Of a DNA stretch of 64,000 nucleotides, positions 53,358-63,916 are shown piece after piece; the stretch's first letter is position 1; every line of letters begins with the position of its first letter. Below the pieces are notes generated by a model that was not told the origin of the DNA, made no database searches, and was given only the letters and a program-made list of their open reading frames with translations. Made by a program: the position numbers and the translations under genes. Source of the DNA: an uncultured Aquimarina sp. (GTDB lineage: Bacteria; Bacteroidota; Bacteroidia; Flavobacteriales; Flavobacteriaceae); contig CANMLU010000009.1 in the NCBI GenBank assembly GCA_947498815.1, positions 174,316-238,315 of the forward strand. The letters run 5' to 3'.

Positions 53358-54905
53358 TTAATTTGTTAACTCAACAATTACCGGAGATATTTTTTTCAAT
53401 TTATATCCAGCATTAGTAGTTAACTGTGCTTTTATGTCAATTATTTGAACTGAAGAACCTCTCTTAGCTTTACGTAAGGCAGATTTAGCTTTTGAATCTA
53501 ATCTTCCTCCACGAATACTAACAGTTGGTTGTCCTTCAACTTTAAATTTAAATCCTGTAACTTTTAGTTTGATATCAAAATCAAAGTCAGGTAAGATCGC
53601 TCCAATAGAAGAAATTGACAATGCATTTCTAGCCATTTTTATAGATCCATCTTCTCCACGAACCGTTCCTACAGGTCTTGGAATATCTTTAATTCTAAAT
53701 TTCTTACTATCGCTTACGGTAGTACCATTAGCAAGTGCACCACTTACCCTAATACTTACTTCACGAGATTTTACAGTAGTAACATTCATCATGTATTTAC
53801 CAGCACCACCTACTTTTCTTAAACCAGGAGCCTTAGCATTTACATTAGGAACTCCAGGAATAGAGATCGTCATTGGGTTATTTACCCCACGATAAACTAC
53901 ATTCATTTTATCAGCAGAAATTACTGCCGAATTTGGTCTTGGAATTACTGTATAAGAACTTTTAATTGGAATCGATACTGTAGAATCTCCTTCTTTAAAC
54001 TGAAGTTCTCCTTCTACATCTCTTTCTCCAACATTACCAGCAGGGAAATCTAACATGATTTGACCGTTTTGAACTTCTGTCTGCTCCTTACCGTTAACCA
54101 TAACACTGGTTGGTTTAAGAGTAGCATCAAATCGTCCAAGAACAATTCTACCTTTAAATTTCTCTCCGCTAAAGAAAGCTGTTTTATCTGCAACTACAAT
54201 TGCCTCGTAGTTACTAAATGAAAGTTCTGAAGCTTGTTGACCTGCTAAAAGAGCAGAAAGCACTTTACTTTCGGTAGTTTTAACATCGGCCTGCATTTGC
54301 GTAAGCTTAGTTAAAGTAGCTACCAACGGAAAGCCTTCGAAACTATAGTTCAACCATTTTTTGTTAACTCCAGATCGATCTTTTACATCTGCTGTAGAAA
54401 ATGTTTTAATCACATCTTCTGCTACAGCAGCATCTACTTCTTTCACTTCTTTAATTGCAGCAGAAACTCCATCTCGGTATTTTGCTACATTATCAAGAAA
54501 TTCTTGAGCTTCTGGAGTTACTTTACCACCTTTAAAAAATTTCACATCTAAAGTAGTAGACTTATCCATTGCCTCATAATCTGTTGCGTCACTCAAATCT
54601 GCAGTAATTTCAGTTTTTATTTTATCTAAATAAGCATTAAACTCATTAGAAAGAACACTAATCTGATCTGCTTTCTCTTTTAGTGGTGTATACTTTTCTG
54701 GTTGTTCTGAAACTTTTTCAGCCAGACCAGCCATAAAGGATGTATTACGTTCTGTAGAGATAGTATTAGATTCTGTCAACTTTTCGTTCATTAAACCGAA
54801 TGCTGATAGTACCTCTTTTGACATATTTAATGCCATCATCGCGATGAAAACCAGGTACATCAGGTTAATCATCTTCTGCCTTGGGGATAATTTTCCTCCT
54901 GCCAT
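53358..54905 (-). CDS. gldM: Gliding motility/T9SS motor protein GldM
   Basis: 515 residues. One N-terminal transmembrane helix (about 10-30, MINLMYLVFIAMMALNM), then a long periplasmic part with helical bundle and four beta domains (PorM counterpart). Start MAGGKLSPRQKMINLMYLVF is the invariant family N-terminus. With GldL it forms the inner-membrane proton-driven motor, and the periplasmic part reaches the GldK/GldN ring. It lies 49 nt after gldL. Confidence 0.97.
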   Translation of the reverse strand: MAGGKLSPRQKMINLMYLVFIAMMALNMSKEVLSAFGLMNEKLTESNTISTERNTSFMAGLAEKVSEQPEKYTPLKEKADQISVLSNEFNAYLDKIKTEITADLSDATDYEAMDKSTTLDVKFFKGGKVTPEAQEFLDNVAKYRDGVSAAIKEVKEVDAAVAEDVIKTFSTADVKDRSGVNKKWLNYSFEGFPLVATLTKLTQMQADVKTTESKVLSALLAGQQASELSFSNYEAIVVADKTAFFSGEKFKGRIVLGRFDATLKPTSVMVNGKEQTEVQNGQIMLDFPAGNVGERDVEGELQFKEGDSTVSIPIKSSYTVIPRPNSAVISADKMNVVYRGVNNPMTISIPGVPNVNAKAPGLRKVGGAGKYMMNVTTVKSREVSIRVSGALANGTTVSDSKKFRIKDIPRPVGTVRGEDGSIKMARNALSISSIGAILPDFDFDIKLKVTGFKFKVEGQPTVSIRGGRLDSKAKSALRKAKRGSSVQIIDIKAQLTTNAGYKLKKISPVIVELTN

Positions 54906-54954
54906 ATTCTTCTTAGATTTTGGTAGTTATTATAAAATATTTAATTAAAAAATG

Positions 54955-55581
54955 TTAACTTCTGTTCATTGCAGTTAACATACCACCATATACTCCATTA
55001 AGTGAAGAAAGGTTGCTAGAAAGACTCTCCATTTGGTCTTTAAGTTTACCAGCATTATCAGCGATAGCTTGATTTGCTTCAGCTTGACGTGCAGAAGATT
55101 CTAATTGCACCTTATACAAACTATTTAAAGACTCTAAGTGAGAAGCAGCATTAGCCATCTCTTCACTATATTTCTTGGTTCCCTGAATAGCATCTACAGT
55201 AGGAGAGATGTTTTTTGCCGCTCCTTCAAAGTTACGGATACTCTCACCAAGACTATTCATAAGACTAGAATCAACTCTTGCTTCTTTAAGCATATCATCT
55301 AATTTCTTAGATAATAATCCTTCAGGAGTATCATTCTGTTTTTTATCTTTCTTGTTTCCTCCAGCTAATTCTGGATATACTAATGACCAATCTAATTCGT
55401 CATCTACAGGTTCGAATGCAGAAACAGTAAATACGAATGCTTCTGTGATCAAACCAATTATAAGCATCTGATTACCAAAGGGCCAGTGCATAATTTTAAA
55501 AAGTGCACCTAATATTACTACGGCCGCTCCCAGACCGTATACCATGTTCATTAACTTTTTGCTTGCTTTTGAATTTGCCAT
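54955..55581 (-). CDS. gldL: Gliding motility/T9SS motor protein GldL
   Basis: 208 residues. Two transmembrane helices (about 12-30, VYGLGAAVVILGALFKI, and 36-54, NQMLIIGLITEAFVFTV) and a cytosolic helical tail with Asn/Gln-rich coiled coil. The acidic residue in the second helix (Glu in GLITEAF) is the conserved protonatable position of the GldL/PorL motor. It lies 76 nt after gldK. Confidence 0.96.
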   Translation of the reverse strand: MANSKASKKLMNMVYGLGAAVVILGALFKIMHWPFGNQMLIIGLITEAFVFTVSAFEPVDDELDWSLVYPELAGGNKKDKKQNDTPEGLLSKKLDDMLKEARVDSSLMNSLGESIRNFEGAAKNISPTVDAIQGTKKYSEEMANAASHLESLNSLYKVQLESSARQAEANQAIADNAGKLKDQMESLSSNLSSLNGVYGGMLTAMNRS

Positions 55582-55657
55582 AATAAATTTGTTTTGTTTT
55601 TTAAATCTAAATTTTAAAAAAAGGGTTAGTAATTAAGTTGATAGAAAATTTTGGGAC

Positions 55658-57031
55658 TTATTTTTGATTCTGAGTATTATCTTCTCCAGTTACATCTGTA
55701 CCCATATAATCTTGTACAGTTCTGAATCCAATATAACTCCTAGCTGAATCCGCGTATTCATAATCTCTGGTGCTTACTTGTAGGAAATAAGCAACGTCTT
55801 TCCAGGATCCTCCACGCACAACCTTACGTTTATTTTCATCATCATTGACATTTGGGTTCATTGATGAAACGTATTCATATGCTGAAGGGTCATAAGATGA
55901 CTGTACCCACTCAGAAACATTACCTGCCATATTATATAGGTTATAATCGTTTGGCTCGAATGTATCGGCTTCTACAGTATAAAGAAAGTTATCTGCTGCG
56001 TAGTTTCCTCTAAGAGGCTTAAAGTTTGCCAAGAAACAACCTCTGTCGTTTAAGGCATAAGGTCCACCCCAAGGGTAGGTAGCTGACTCCAGACCACCTC
56101 TTGCGGCATACTCCCACTCTGCTTCAGTTGGAAGTCTAAAATAGTTTACGAATTCTTTACTTTTCTTCTTTTGAAAAGTGTTCTTCTCAATGGTTCTCCA
56201 TCGACAGAAGGCCTTAGCTTGCTCCCAAGAAACTCCAACTACTGGGTAGTCGTCATATGCACTATGCCAAAAATAGTCATTGTGCATAGGCTCGTTATAA
56301 GAATAACTAAAATCCTTGATCCATACTGTAGTATCAGGATATATTTCTATTACTTCTTCTTTTACGAAGTCTTTTCTTCTTCCTTGTTTAGCTCTTGCAG
56401 CAGCCTGGATATCCATCCACGTAAATCTAAACTGATATTTACTCACATCTAGCGTTCGTCTTCCATTATAAGATTCTTCTAGAGGAATATACATCGTATC
56501 CATTACTTCTGCATAAAACTCATCCGGATAATCATCAATATCCCATTCGATATCGATATCTTTATTTAACCTTCGGCCTTCATAGCCGGTAGTTCCTGTA
56601 CCACTATAATTGTCGTACATATATTTTTCGTACACAGACATGTTTTCGGTATCTGCATCCAAAAACGCATATTCTCCAATACCATCATCACCTGGTGCTT
56701 TACCAAGTTCATCTGCCATAATTGCCAATCGCATTCGGATCGTAGAATCACGAACCCAATTCACAAATTGTCGATACTCACTGTTAGTAATTTCTGTCTC
56801 ATCCATGTAGAAGGAACGAACAGTTACCATTTTGGTAGGTGCGTTTGCTAACGCCGCTTTGTCATCATCCGACTTACCCATAATGAACGATCCCCCGGGG
56901 ATGAGTGCCATTCCATATGGTTTTTGCGGGTGCCATTTTTTTCCTTGTGCTCCGGTCAATTCTCCGCGGCTTCCGCCTCCACAACTGTAGAGCATTGCTA
57001 AAATAGCAAATAGTGATACAAATTTCTTCAT
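55658..57031 (-). CDS. gldK: T9SS lipoprotein GldK
   Basis: 457 residues. Lipobox LYSC with Cys17. Body is the formylglycine-generating-enzyme/sulfatase-modifying-factor fold (GMALIPGGSFIMG, LPTEAEWEYAARGG, NMAGNVSEWVQSS, VVRGGSWKD), used structurally in the outer-membrane ring of the type IX translocon (PorK counterpart). First gene of gldKLMN; 110 nt separate it from the arginase-fold gene upstream. Confidence 0.96.
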   Translation of the reverse strand: MKKFVSLFAILAMLYSCGGGSRGELTGAQGKKWHPQKPYGMALIPGGSFIMGKSDDDKAALANAPTKMVTVRSFYMDETEITNSEYRQFVNWVRDSTIRMRLAIMADELGKAPGDDGIGEYAFLDADTENMSVYEKYMYDNYSGTGTTGYEGRRLNKDIDIEWDIDDYPDEFYAEVMDTMYIPLEESYNGRRTLDVSKYQFRFTWMDIQAAARAKQGRRKDFVKEEVIEIYPDTTVWIKDFSYSYNEPMHNDYFWHSAYDDYPVVGVSWEQAKAFCRWRTIEKNTFQKKKSKEFVNYFRLPTEAEWEYAARGGLESATYPWGGPYALNDRGCFLANFKPLRGNYAADNFLYTVEADTFEPNDYNLYNMAGNVSEWVQSSYDPSAYEYVSSMNPNVNDDENKRKVVRGGSWKDVAYFLQVSTRDYEYADSARSYIGFRTVQDYMGTDVTGEDNTQNQK

Positions 57032-57141
57032 AACGTGTTTTAGGTTAAGATCTTCTAGATTTAAGGACGTAAACCTATTTATTTATTTCCAGAAAAACAA
57101 TTTTTTTCCAAAAAAAACCTTAAATCTTACCAATAAAAATG

Positions 57142-58305
57142 TTAAACTTCGTTTTTTCGTTTTGCCTTATACCATCTTTCAGGTATTTCTTGATTACAAG
57201 CACGCTCATAATCGTTGTATGTGCAAGGTAATAACGTATGTCTTTTCAATTTATTATTACCAGATGAAATAAAAGGGATTTCTATCCACCATCTTCCGGT
57301 TTTTGCGCTCTTATAAAAAGATAAAATCTCGTCCTCAACAGGAACATTATAATGAAGAGTACTTTTAAGGTTTTTGATATTAAGTTCGTCGGATCGATAA
57401 TTTACTCCTTCAATAAAATACCATATAATTTGAGCAATAAGCATCGCCGAAGCTTCTTCGTTTTTGAAATTTTTGAATTCATATATTCCAAAACTTTTTA
57501 CCTTATCGCTAATCCCAGCATATCTGGATATTGCACAAATCTCTCTTCCATCGAAACCATTTGGAGAAATTGTAGCCCCATTCATACTATTTGAATTCAT
57601 CACTCCCAAATCAATAGTCACAATATCCGCATCTCGCATAATTGGTTCTACAATAGTCACATCATGGATAACCTCTCCTAAACGATAGGCATCAAAATAC
57701 AACTTCTCGATAAGATCGATTTCTTCTTGAGCATTAAAATAAGTTTGGTATCCTATATTACTATAATTAAACAAGTTGTATGGTTGTTCGACTATAATTT
57801 TTCCAACAAAGGAAGTATTGGTTATGGGCTCGGAAGAATTTCCTAAATCAAACCCACTATCCACATTAGCCAAATTAACCATCCTTTCCAAAACATCAAA
57901 TGATCTATATTGAGCATACACCAAATCTTGACTACCTCCTATAATTACAGGTATAATATCTTCTTTCAACAAAGCCGATAATACTTCTTGGACTAAATAA
58001 TAAGTATCGCTTACTTCATTTCCCGGAGTCACATCTCCTAGATCGACAATCGAACTGTCCCAATTACCAGGATACAACTCGTATAATGATTTACGTATTG
58101 TATCAAAGTTTAATTTCTCACCCAGAAAATTAATATCATTCCGGTTTTCTTGTATTCCCAGAATAGCGATAGTGGCGCCTTCTAAATCGGGAACTCCATT
58201 ATCTACAGTATGAATTTTAATTTTTTTACCTAATGCGTGATCGGAAAGCAATTTTGTATGTGCAGCTACCAAATCACTAACGGGTGCAAGAAATTCGAAA
58301 GACAT
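57142..58305 (-). CDS. Arginase/formimidoylglutamase-fold protein, metal site degenerate
   Basis: 387 residues with an arginase-superfamily body (PVIIGGSQDLVYAQYRSF, VDSGFDLG, DIVTIDLGVMNSNSMNG, ISRYAGIS). Compared with active members, GG-x-H-D has become GGSQD (His lost), D-A-H-x-D has become DSGFD (His lost), and S-x-D-x-D-x-x-D-P has become T-I-D-L-G-V-M-N-S (two Asp lost). At least four of the six manganese ligands are therefore missing, and catalysis is unlikely, although automatic annotation usually calls such proteins formimidoylglutamase. It lies 8 nt after topA and just before gldK, so a non-enzymatic role near the gliding machinery is possible. Confidence 0.8.
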   Translation of the reverse strand: MSFEFLAPVSDLVAAHTKLLSDHALGKKIKIHTVDNGVPDLEGATIAILGIQENRNDINFLGEKLNFDTIRKSLYELYPGNWDSSIVDLGDVTPGNEVSDTYYLVQEVLSALLKEDIIPVIIGGSQDLVYAQYRSFDVLERMVNLANVDSGFDLGNSSEPITNTSFVGKIIVEQPYNLFNYSNIGYQTYFNAQEEIDLIEKLYFDAYRLGEVIHDVTIVEPIMRDADIVTIDLGVMNSNSMNGATISPNGFDGREICAISRYAGISDKVKSFGIYEFKNFKNEEASAMLIAQIIWYFIEGVNYRSDELNIKNLKSTLHYNVPVEDEILSFYKSAKTGRWWIEIPFISSGNNKLKRHTLLPCTYNDYERACNQEIPERWYKAKRKNEV

Positions 58306-58313
58306 ATATTGAT

Positions 58314-60800
58314 TTATTTCTTTTTAGTAGCTTTCTTTTTGGCAGTTTTTTTCTTAGGAGCATTTTTCTCAATAAGATCTTTCACTTTATCCAATGTTAA
58401 CTTTGTAGCATCTACTGTTTTTGGTAATTCGATTTTAATCTTACCTTTTATAATATTACTTCTACCCCATCTTGCCTTTTCTACACGAATTCCCTCTTCT
58501 TCCCAATTATGAATAACCTTATCGATTTCTTTTTGTTTCTTCTCTTCGATCAAAGTAACAATATCATTATCCGAAAGATTATCAAAGTCATACTTCTTGT
58601 TGACATTGATAAACATGCCATTCCATTTAATAAAAGGTCCAAATCTACCTGTTCCTTTTTGAACCGGTAGCTCTTCATATGTATATATAGGAGCATCAGC
58701 TTTTTCTTTGGCTTCAATCAACTCAATCGCTCTATCCAATGAAGTATTCAAGGGGTCTTCTCCTTTATCCAGAGAAACAAACTTTGCTCCAAATTTTACA
58801 TAAGGACCAAAACGCCCATTATTTACTAGTATAGTTTCACCCTTATAAGTTCCTAATTCTTTTGGCAATTGAAACAAATCCATTGCCTCTTCAAAAGTAA
58901 TTCCACTTAACGTTTGACCAGGAGGTAAACTTGCAAATTTCGGCTTATCTTCATCATCTACAGTACCAATCTGTACCATAGGTCCAAATTTACCAAGACG
59001 CACACTTACCGGTTTTCCTGAATCTGGGTCCTCTCCCAGGATACGCTCTCCAACTTCGCGTTCGGCATTTTGCGCAACATCCTCTACTCTTGGATGAAAT
59101 TCATCATAAAATTCTTTCATTACATGAGTCCAATCCTCTTGACCCTCTGCTATTTCATCAAAATCCTGTTCGACTTTGGCTGTAAAATTATAATCAAGTA
59201 TTGCCGAAAAGTGATTCACAAGAAAATCATTGACCACCATTCCAACATCTGTTGGAATTAGTTTACCCTTATCGCTTCCTACTTTTTCTGACAACTTTTT
59301 CTCATTAAGGTCATTGGCCGCAAGTATTATTTGAACATAATTACGCATTTCGCCTTCTTTGGCCCCTTTTTCAACATAATTCCTGTTTTGAATCGTAGAA
59401 ATTGTAGGCGCATAAGTAGAAGGACGACCAATCCCTAATTCTTCAAGTTTCTTAACCAGTGCTGCTTCAGTATAGCGACTTGGTGGTCTTGTAAACCTTT
59501 CGGTTGCAGAGATAAATTTATTAAACAAGGATTCATTTACTTTCATTGCCGGTAAAATTCCTTCTTGCTCTTCATCTTCGTCATCATTACCTTCTAAGTA
59601 AACTTTCAAAAATCCTTCAAATTTTATCACCTCACCATTTGCAGTAAATTGCTCATTATGCTGATTCGCTTCGATTCTAACATTTGTTCTTTCCAACCGA
59701 GCATCACTCATTTGAGAAGCAATTGCTCGCTTCCAAATCAATTCATATAACCGTTGTTGATCATACTCTACATTAACACTGTGTCTTGAAAAATCTGTTG
59801 GTCGTATTGCTTCGTGAGCCTCTTGAGCTCCTTTTGATTTTCCTTTATATTGCCTAGGATTACTGTAGTCATCTCCATAAGCAGAAATAATCTCTGCCTT
59901 AGCACTATTTTGAGCTTCTGTAGATAGATTAACACTATCTGTTCTCATATAAGTAATCAATCCCGCCTCATATAATCGCTGAGCCATTGTCATGGTTTTA
60001 CTTACCGAAAAATATAATTTTCTTGAAGCTTCTTGTTGTAAGGTTGACGTTGTAAATGGAGGAGCTGGAGATTTTTTGGCTGGTTTTGTTGTAAGGTCTG
60101 CAACTTTAAATGATGCTCCTATGTTTTTTCTTAAGAACGCCTCGGCCTCCTCTTTGGTTTTAAAGTTTTTAGGTAATTTGGCTTTAAAAGATCTACCAGC
60201 CTCATTAGAAAACTCGGCATCAATCCTGTATGATGCTTCGGGTGTAAACCCTAAAATATCACGTTCCCGTTCAACAATTAATCGAACCGAAACGGATTGT
60301 ACTCTTCCTGCCGATAACCCGCCTTTTACTTTTCTCCAAAGTACTGGGGATAATTCATACCCAACCAAACGATCCAAAACTCGTCTTGCCTGTTGTGCAT
60401 TAACCAAATTATAATCTATAGCACGTGGATTCTCAATAGCTTTAAGAATAGCATTTTTGGTAATCTCATGAAAAACAATGCGACGCGTTTTATCTTTATC
60501 TAATTTTAACGTCTCGGCAAGGTGCCACGCAATAGCCTCTCCTTCTCGATCCTCATCACTAGCTAGCCACACCATTTCTGCTTTCTCAGAAAGATCCTTC
60601 AGTTTCTTTACTACATCTTTTTTGTCTTTGGACACGATATATTTGGGCTTAAAATCCGCATCAACATCGACCCCTAATTCTTTGGAGGGCAAATCTGCAA
60701 TATGCCCAAAACTAGATGCTACTGTATAATCTTTTCCAAGAAATTTTTCTATTGTTTTGGCCTTAGCCGGAGACTCAACAATTACTAAATTCTTAGCCAT
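58314..60800 (-). CDS. topA: DNA topoisomerase I
   Basis: 828 residues. The Toprim domain starts at the N-terminus (KNLVIVESPAKAKTIEKFLG), and the acidic catalytic site is in WLASDEDREGEAIAWHL. The cleavage Tyr is in LYEAGLITYMRTDSVNLS. GRVQSVSVRLIVERERDI and SSRPSTYAPTISTIQNR-type blocks follow. The C-terminal part has repeated TOPRIM-C modules (RFGPYVKFGAKF, RFGPFIKWNG) and ends in a Lys-rich tail (KKKTAKKKATKKK), without the Cys4 zinc fingers of E. coli TopA. Relaxes negative supercoils. First gene of a unit reading into the arginase-fold and gld genes. Confidence 0.96.
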   Translation of the reverse strand: MAKNLVIVESPAKAKTIEKFLGKDYTVASSFGHIADLPSKELGVDVDADFKPKYIVSKDKKDVVKKLKDLSEKAEMVWLASDEDREGEAIAWHLAETLKLDKDKTRRIVFHEITKNAILKAIENPRAIDYNLVNAQQARRVLDRLVGYELSPVLWRKVKGGLSAGRVQSVSVRLIVERERDILGFTPEASYRIDAEFSNEAGRSFKAKLPKNFKTKEEAEAFLRKNIGASFKVADLTTKPAKKSPAPPFTTSTLQQEASRKLYFSVSKTMTMAQRLYEAGLITYMRTDSVNLSTEAQNSAKAEIISAYGDDYSNPRQYKGKSKGAQEAHEAIRPTDFSRHSVNVEYDQQRLYELIWKRAIASQMSDARLERTNVRIEANQHNEQFTANGEVIKFEGFLKVYLEGNDDEDEEQEGILPAMKVNESLFNKFISATERFTRPPSRYTEAALVKKLEELGIGRPSTYAPTISTIQNRNYVEKGAKEGEMRNYVQIILAANDLNEKKLSEKVGSDKGKLIPTDVGMVVNDFLVNHFSAILDYNFTAKVEQDFDEIAEGQEDWTHVMKEFYDEFHPRVEDVAQNAEREVGERILGEDPDSGKPVSVRLGKFGPMVQIGTVDDEDKPKFASLPPGQTLSGITFEEAMDLFQLPKELGTYKGETILVNNGRFGPYVKFGAKFVSLDKGEDPLNTSLDRAIELIEAKEKADAPIYTYEELPVQKGTGRFGPFIKWNGMFINVNKKYDFDNLSDNDIVTLIEEKKQKEIDKVIHNWEEEGIRVEKARWGRSNIIKGKIKIELPKTVDATKLTLDKVKDLIEKNAPKKKTAKKKATKKK

Positions 60801-61171
60801 AATCCTTTAATTTCTGACCACAAAAGTATATCAATTTTTTGAGATCAAGATTCTTTCTCAAAAAATTAGTTTAAAAAAAACCTGCGAATCAAAAGGTTTA
60901 AAAATATTTCTCCCCAAAACAATAGCTGCAATCTTATTCAAAAATCCATATATCTGCGCACACCAAAACACAAATCTCAAAATCAGAAAAACGCATTAGA
61001 TATCACACCTCAACAGACCTTATATATAATTTACTTATTGCGATTTTTGCGGGTTTAAAAAGTTAAATATTAATTTTTCAAAAAAATAAAACCCTGCCAC
61101 TTTGTCATAAACAGTATTTAAAAGTATCTTTGCACATTATTTGCCCCTATTGCTAAAGGAATTATTTTTTT
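60801..61171 (+). promoter_or_regulatory. Divergent promoter region topA/miaB
   Basis: A 371-bp AT-rich gap. For miaB a textbook Bacteroidota promoter is present: -33 TTTG at 61101-61104 and -7 TATCTTTG at 61125-61132 (TAnnTTTG perfect), 20 bp between them, start codon at 61172. No gene, hairpin or repeat was recognised in the rest. Confidence 0.7.
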
Positions 61172-62617
61172 ATGGAGAAGATTATAGATGAAAGTATACA
61201 AGGACAATCTTTAAACCTTGATCAAAAGAAAGAAAATCAACGTAAACTTTTTATCGAAAGTTATGGTTGCCAGATGAATTTTAGTGACAGCGAAATTGTA
61301 GCTTCAATTTTAGCTAAGGAAGGCTTTAATACCACTCAAAATCTAGAAGATGCAGATTTGGTATTAGTGAACACTTGTTCAATTCGGGATAAAGCCGAAC
61401 AAACTGTTAGAAAGAGATTGCAAAAATATAATGCCGTAAAAAAAATCAATCCCGGAATGAAAGTTGGTGTTTTGGGATGCATGGCAGAACGTTTGAAGAG
61501 TAAATTTCTGGAAGAAGAAAAGATAGTTGATCTGGTTGTAGGGCCCGATGCTTATAAAGACCTTCCAAATCTTATAGAAGAAGTGGACGCCGGACGCAAT
61601 GCTGTTAATGTAATTCTTTCAAAAGAAGAAACCTATGGTGATATTTCTCCGGTACGTCTACAAAGCAATGGCGTATCTGCCTTTGTATCCATCACTCGCG
61701 GTTGTGATAATATGTGTACATTTTGCGTAGTTCCTTTTACTAGGGGAAGAGAACGAAGTCGAGACCCTCAAAGTATTTTGCAGGAAATCGAGGAATTAGT
61801 AAACCAAAATTTTAAAGAAATTACACTTTTAGGTCAAAACGTAGATAGTTATCTATGGTATGGAGGAGGCTTGAAAAAAGATTTCGTTAAAGCAAGTGAT
61901 TTTCAAAAAGCAACTGCAGTTAATTTTGCCAAACTATTGGATATGGTTGCCGAAAAATTTCCTAAAATACGCTTACGTTTTACCACATCGAACCCACAGG
62001 ATATGACTCTGGATGTAATTAACATAATGGCAAAACATAAAAATATCTGCAAATACATTCACTTACCTATACAAAGCGGAAGTGATCGTATCCTCAAAGA
62101 AATGAACCGCTTGCACACACGCCAGGAATATTTTGAACTGATTAACAACATCAAAAAAATTATTCCAGAATGTGCCATCTCGCAAGATATAATTACAGGG
62201 TTTCCAACAGAGACCGAAGAAGATCATCAGGACACTTTATCACTTATGGAATATGTAAAATATGAATACGGATTCATGTTTGCTTATTCCGAAAGACCAG
62301 GCACATTGGCCGAACGTAAACTTGAAGATGATGTTCCTTATGACACTAAGAAAAGAAGACTTGCAGAAATTATTGCGTTGCAACGTAGCCATAGCACGTA
62401 TAGACACGAAGGTTATGTAGGCAAAACCATTGAAATATTAATTGAAAAAGAATCTAAAAAATCGGATATGCACTGGAGTGGAAGAAACACTCAAAACATA
62501 GTTGCAGTGTTTCCAAAGGGTGATTATAAAGTTGGCGATTTTGTAATGGTTCGTATTGACGAATGTACAAGTGCTACCTTATTAGGTGAAGCCGTTGAGT
62601 ATTCTGATAATAATTAA
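61172..62617 (+). CDS. miaB: tRNA-2-methylthio-N6-dimethylallyladenosine synthase MiaB
   Basis: 481 residues, a radical-SAM methylthiotransferase that modifies A37 of tRNAs reading UNN codons. N-terminal UPF0004 domain with cluster Cys33, Cys69, Cys103 ([29 protein letters not shown]). Radical-SAM motif Cys178-x3-Cys182-x2-Cys185 ([19 protein letters not shown]). C-terminal TRAM domain ([17 protein letters not shown]...). Transcribed from the promoter at 61101-61132. Confidence 0.97.
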   Translation: MEKIIDESIQGQSLNLDQKKENQRKLFIESYGCQMNFSDSEIVASILAKEGFNTTQNLEDADLVLVNTCSIRDKAEQTVRKRLQKYNAVKKINPGMKVGVLGCMAERLKSKFLEEEKIVDLVVGPDAYKDLPNLIEEVDAGRNAVNVILSKEETYGDISPVRLQSNGVSAFVSITRGCDNMCTFCVVPFTRGRERSRDPQSILQEIEELVNQNFKEITLLGQNVDSYLWYGGGLKKDFVKASDFQKATAVNFAKLLDMVAEKFPKIRLRFTTSNPQDMTLDVINIMAKHKNICKYIHLPIQSGSDRILKEMNRLHTRQEYFELINNIKKIIPECAISQDIITGFPTETEEDHQDTLSLMEYVKYEYGFMFAYSERPGTLAERKLEDDVPYDTKKRRLAEIIALQRSHSTYRHEGYVGKTIEILIEKESKKSDMHWSGRNTQNIVAVFPKGDYKVGDFVMVRIDECTSATLLGEAVEYSDNN

Positions 62618-62652
62618 GATTTAATCCAAAACCAATAACTATAAATTTACAG

Positions 62653-63915
62653 ATGGAATCAGTTCAAGCCACAAAACAACGCTTCGGTATTATTGGAAAC
62701 GATCCCAAACTAAATCGTGCTGTTGAGAAAGCAATACAAGTAGCTCCAACGGACATTTCTGTTTTGGTAACGGGAGAAAGTGGTGTAGGTAAAGAAAGTA
62801 TTCCCAAAATCATACATTCGCTATCACATCGTAAGCATGGAAAATATATTGCCGTAAACTGTGGAGCTATCCCTGAAGGAACTATAGATAGTGAACTTTT
62901 TGGGCACGAAAAAGGAGCTTTTACAGGAGCAACACAAACCAGAAACGGTTATTTTGAAGTTGCCGACGGTGGAACCATTTTTCTTGATGAAGTTGGTGAA
63001 CTTCCTCTTACCACTCAAGTAAGATTATTACGTGTTTTAGAAAATGGAGAATTCATTAAGGTTGGATCCTCAAAAGTTCAAAAGACAGATGTTCGTATTG
63101 TAGCAGCAACCAATGTGAATATGTTTGAAGCCATCAAAAAAGAAAAGTTTAGAGAAGATCTGTATTATCGTTTAAGTACCGTAGAAATTCTTTTACCTCC
63201 TCTTAGAACCAGAAAAGAAGATATCCACCTGTTGTTTAGAAAATTTGCTTCGGATTTTGCGACTAAATATAAAATGCCTACGATTCGTCTTACAGATGAT
63301 GCCGTCGCTTTATTAGAAAAATATCATTGGAGTGGAAATATCAGACAACTGCGCAACATTGCGGAGCAAATTTCAGTCCTTGAACAAAACAGAACTATAT
63401 CTGCCGTTACCTTACATGGTTATTTACCAAATATAGGCAGCAACTTACCGGCCGTGATTTCTTCTGATAAAAAAGAAAGTGATTTTAGTAATGAAAGGGA
63501 GATTCTATATAAAGTTCTTTTTGACATGAAAGCAGATCTTAATGATCTCAAAAAATTGACTATGGAATTGATGCAAAGCGGCAATACACAAGAGGTTCAA
63601 AAAGATAATGAAGGTCTGATTAGAAAAATCTATCGCGAGGATGAAACTCAAAAAGAAACGCGTTTTGAAGAACCTGCAAACTCGCCTGCCGAAGTTTTAC
63701 AGATTCCCTCACCTTCAACACCCTTGAAAGAAGATGATAAGTATTATTTTGCAGAAGAGATTGAAGAAGAAGAAACCTTATCATTGCATGATAAAGAATT
63801 AGAATTAATCAAGAAATCATTAGAACGACACAGAGGAAAACGTAAAGCTGCCGCAGAAGAATTAGGAATTAGTGAACGTACCCTTTACAGAAAAATCAAA
63901 CAATACGACCTATAA
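62653..63915 (+). CDS. Sigma-54-dependent activator without receiver domain
   Basis: 420 residues. AAA+ domain from about residue 10 to 245: Walker A TGESGVGKES, the sigma-54 contact loop HEKGAFTGATQTRNGYFE (GAFTGA at 88-93), Walker B GGTIFLDEVGE, and R-finger region YYRLSTVEILLPPLRTRKED. A variable linker follows, then a Fis-type helix-turn-helix at the C-terminus (HRGKRKAAAEELGISERTLYRKIKQYDL). No N-terminal sensor, so activity must be set by expression or a partner. It is 35 nt after miaB and probably co-transcribed. The target promoters are not visible here. Confidence 0.93.
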   Translation: MESVQATKQRFGIIGNDPKLNRAVEKAIQVAPTDISVLVTGESGVGKESIPKIIHSLSHRKHGKYIAVNCGAIPEGTIDSELFGHEKGAFTGATQTRNGYFEVADGGTIFLDEVGELPLTTQVRLLRVLENGEFIKVGSSKVQKTDVRIVAATNVNMFEAIKKEKFREDLYYRLSTVEILLPPLRTRKEDIHLLFRKFASDFATKYKMPTIRLTDDAVALLEKYHWSGNIRQLRNIAEQISVLEQNRTISAVTLHGYLPNIGSNLPAVISSDKKESDFSNEREILYKVLFDMKADLNDLKKLTMELMQSGNTQEVQKDNEGLIRKIYREDETQKETRFEEPANSPAEVLQIPSPSTPLKEDDKYYFAEEIEEEETLSLHDKELELIKKSLERHRGKRKAAAEELGISERTLYRKIKQYDL

Positions 63916-63916
63916 T

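Noticed and set aside
59992-60414. 140-codon open frame antisense to topA
   Set aside because: Antisense to conserved topoisomerase domains; Ser/Leu-rich shadow composition.
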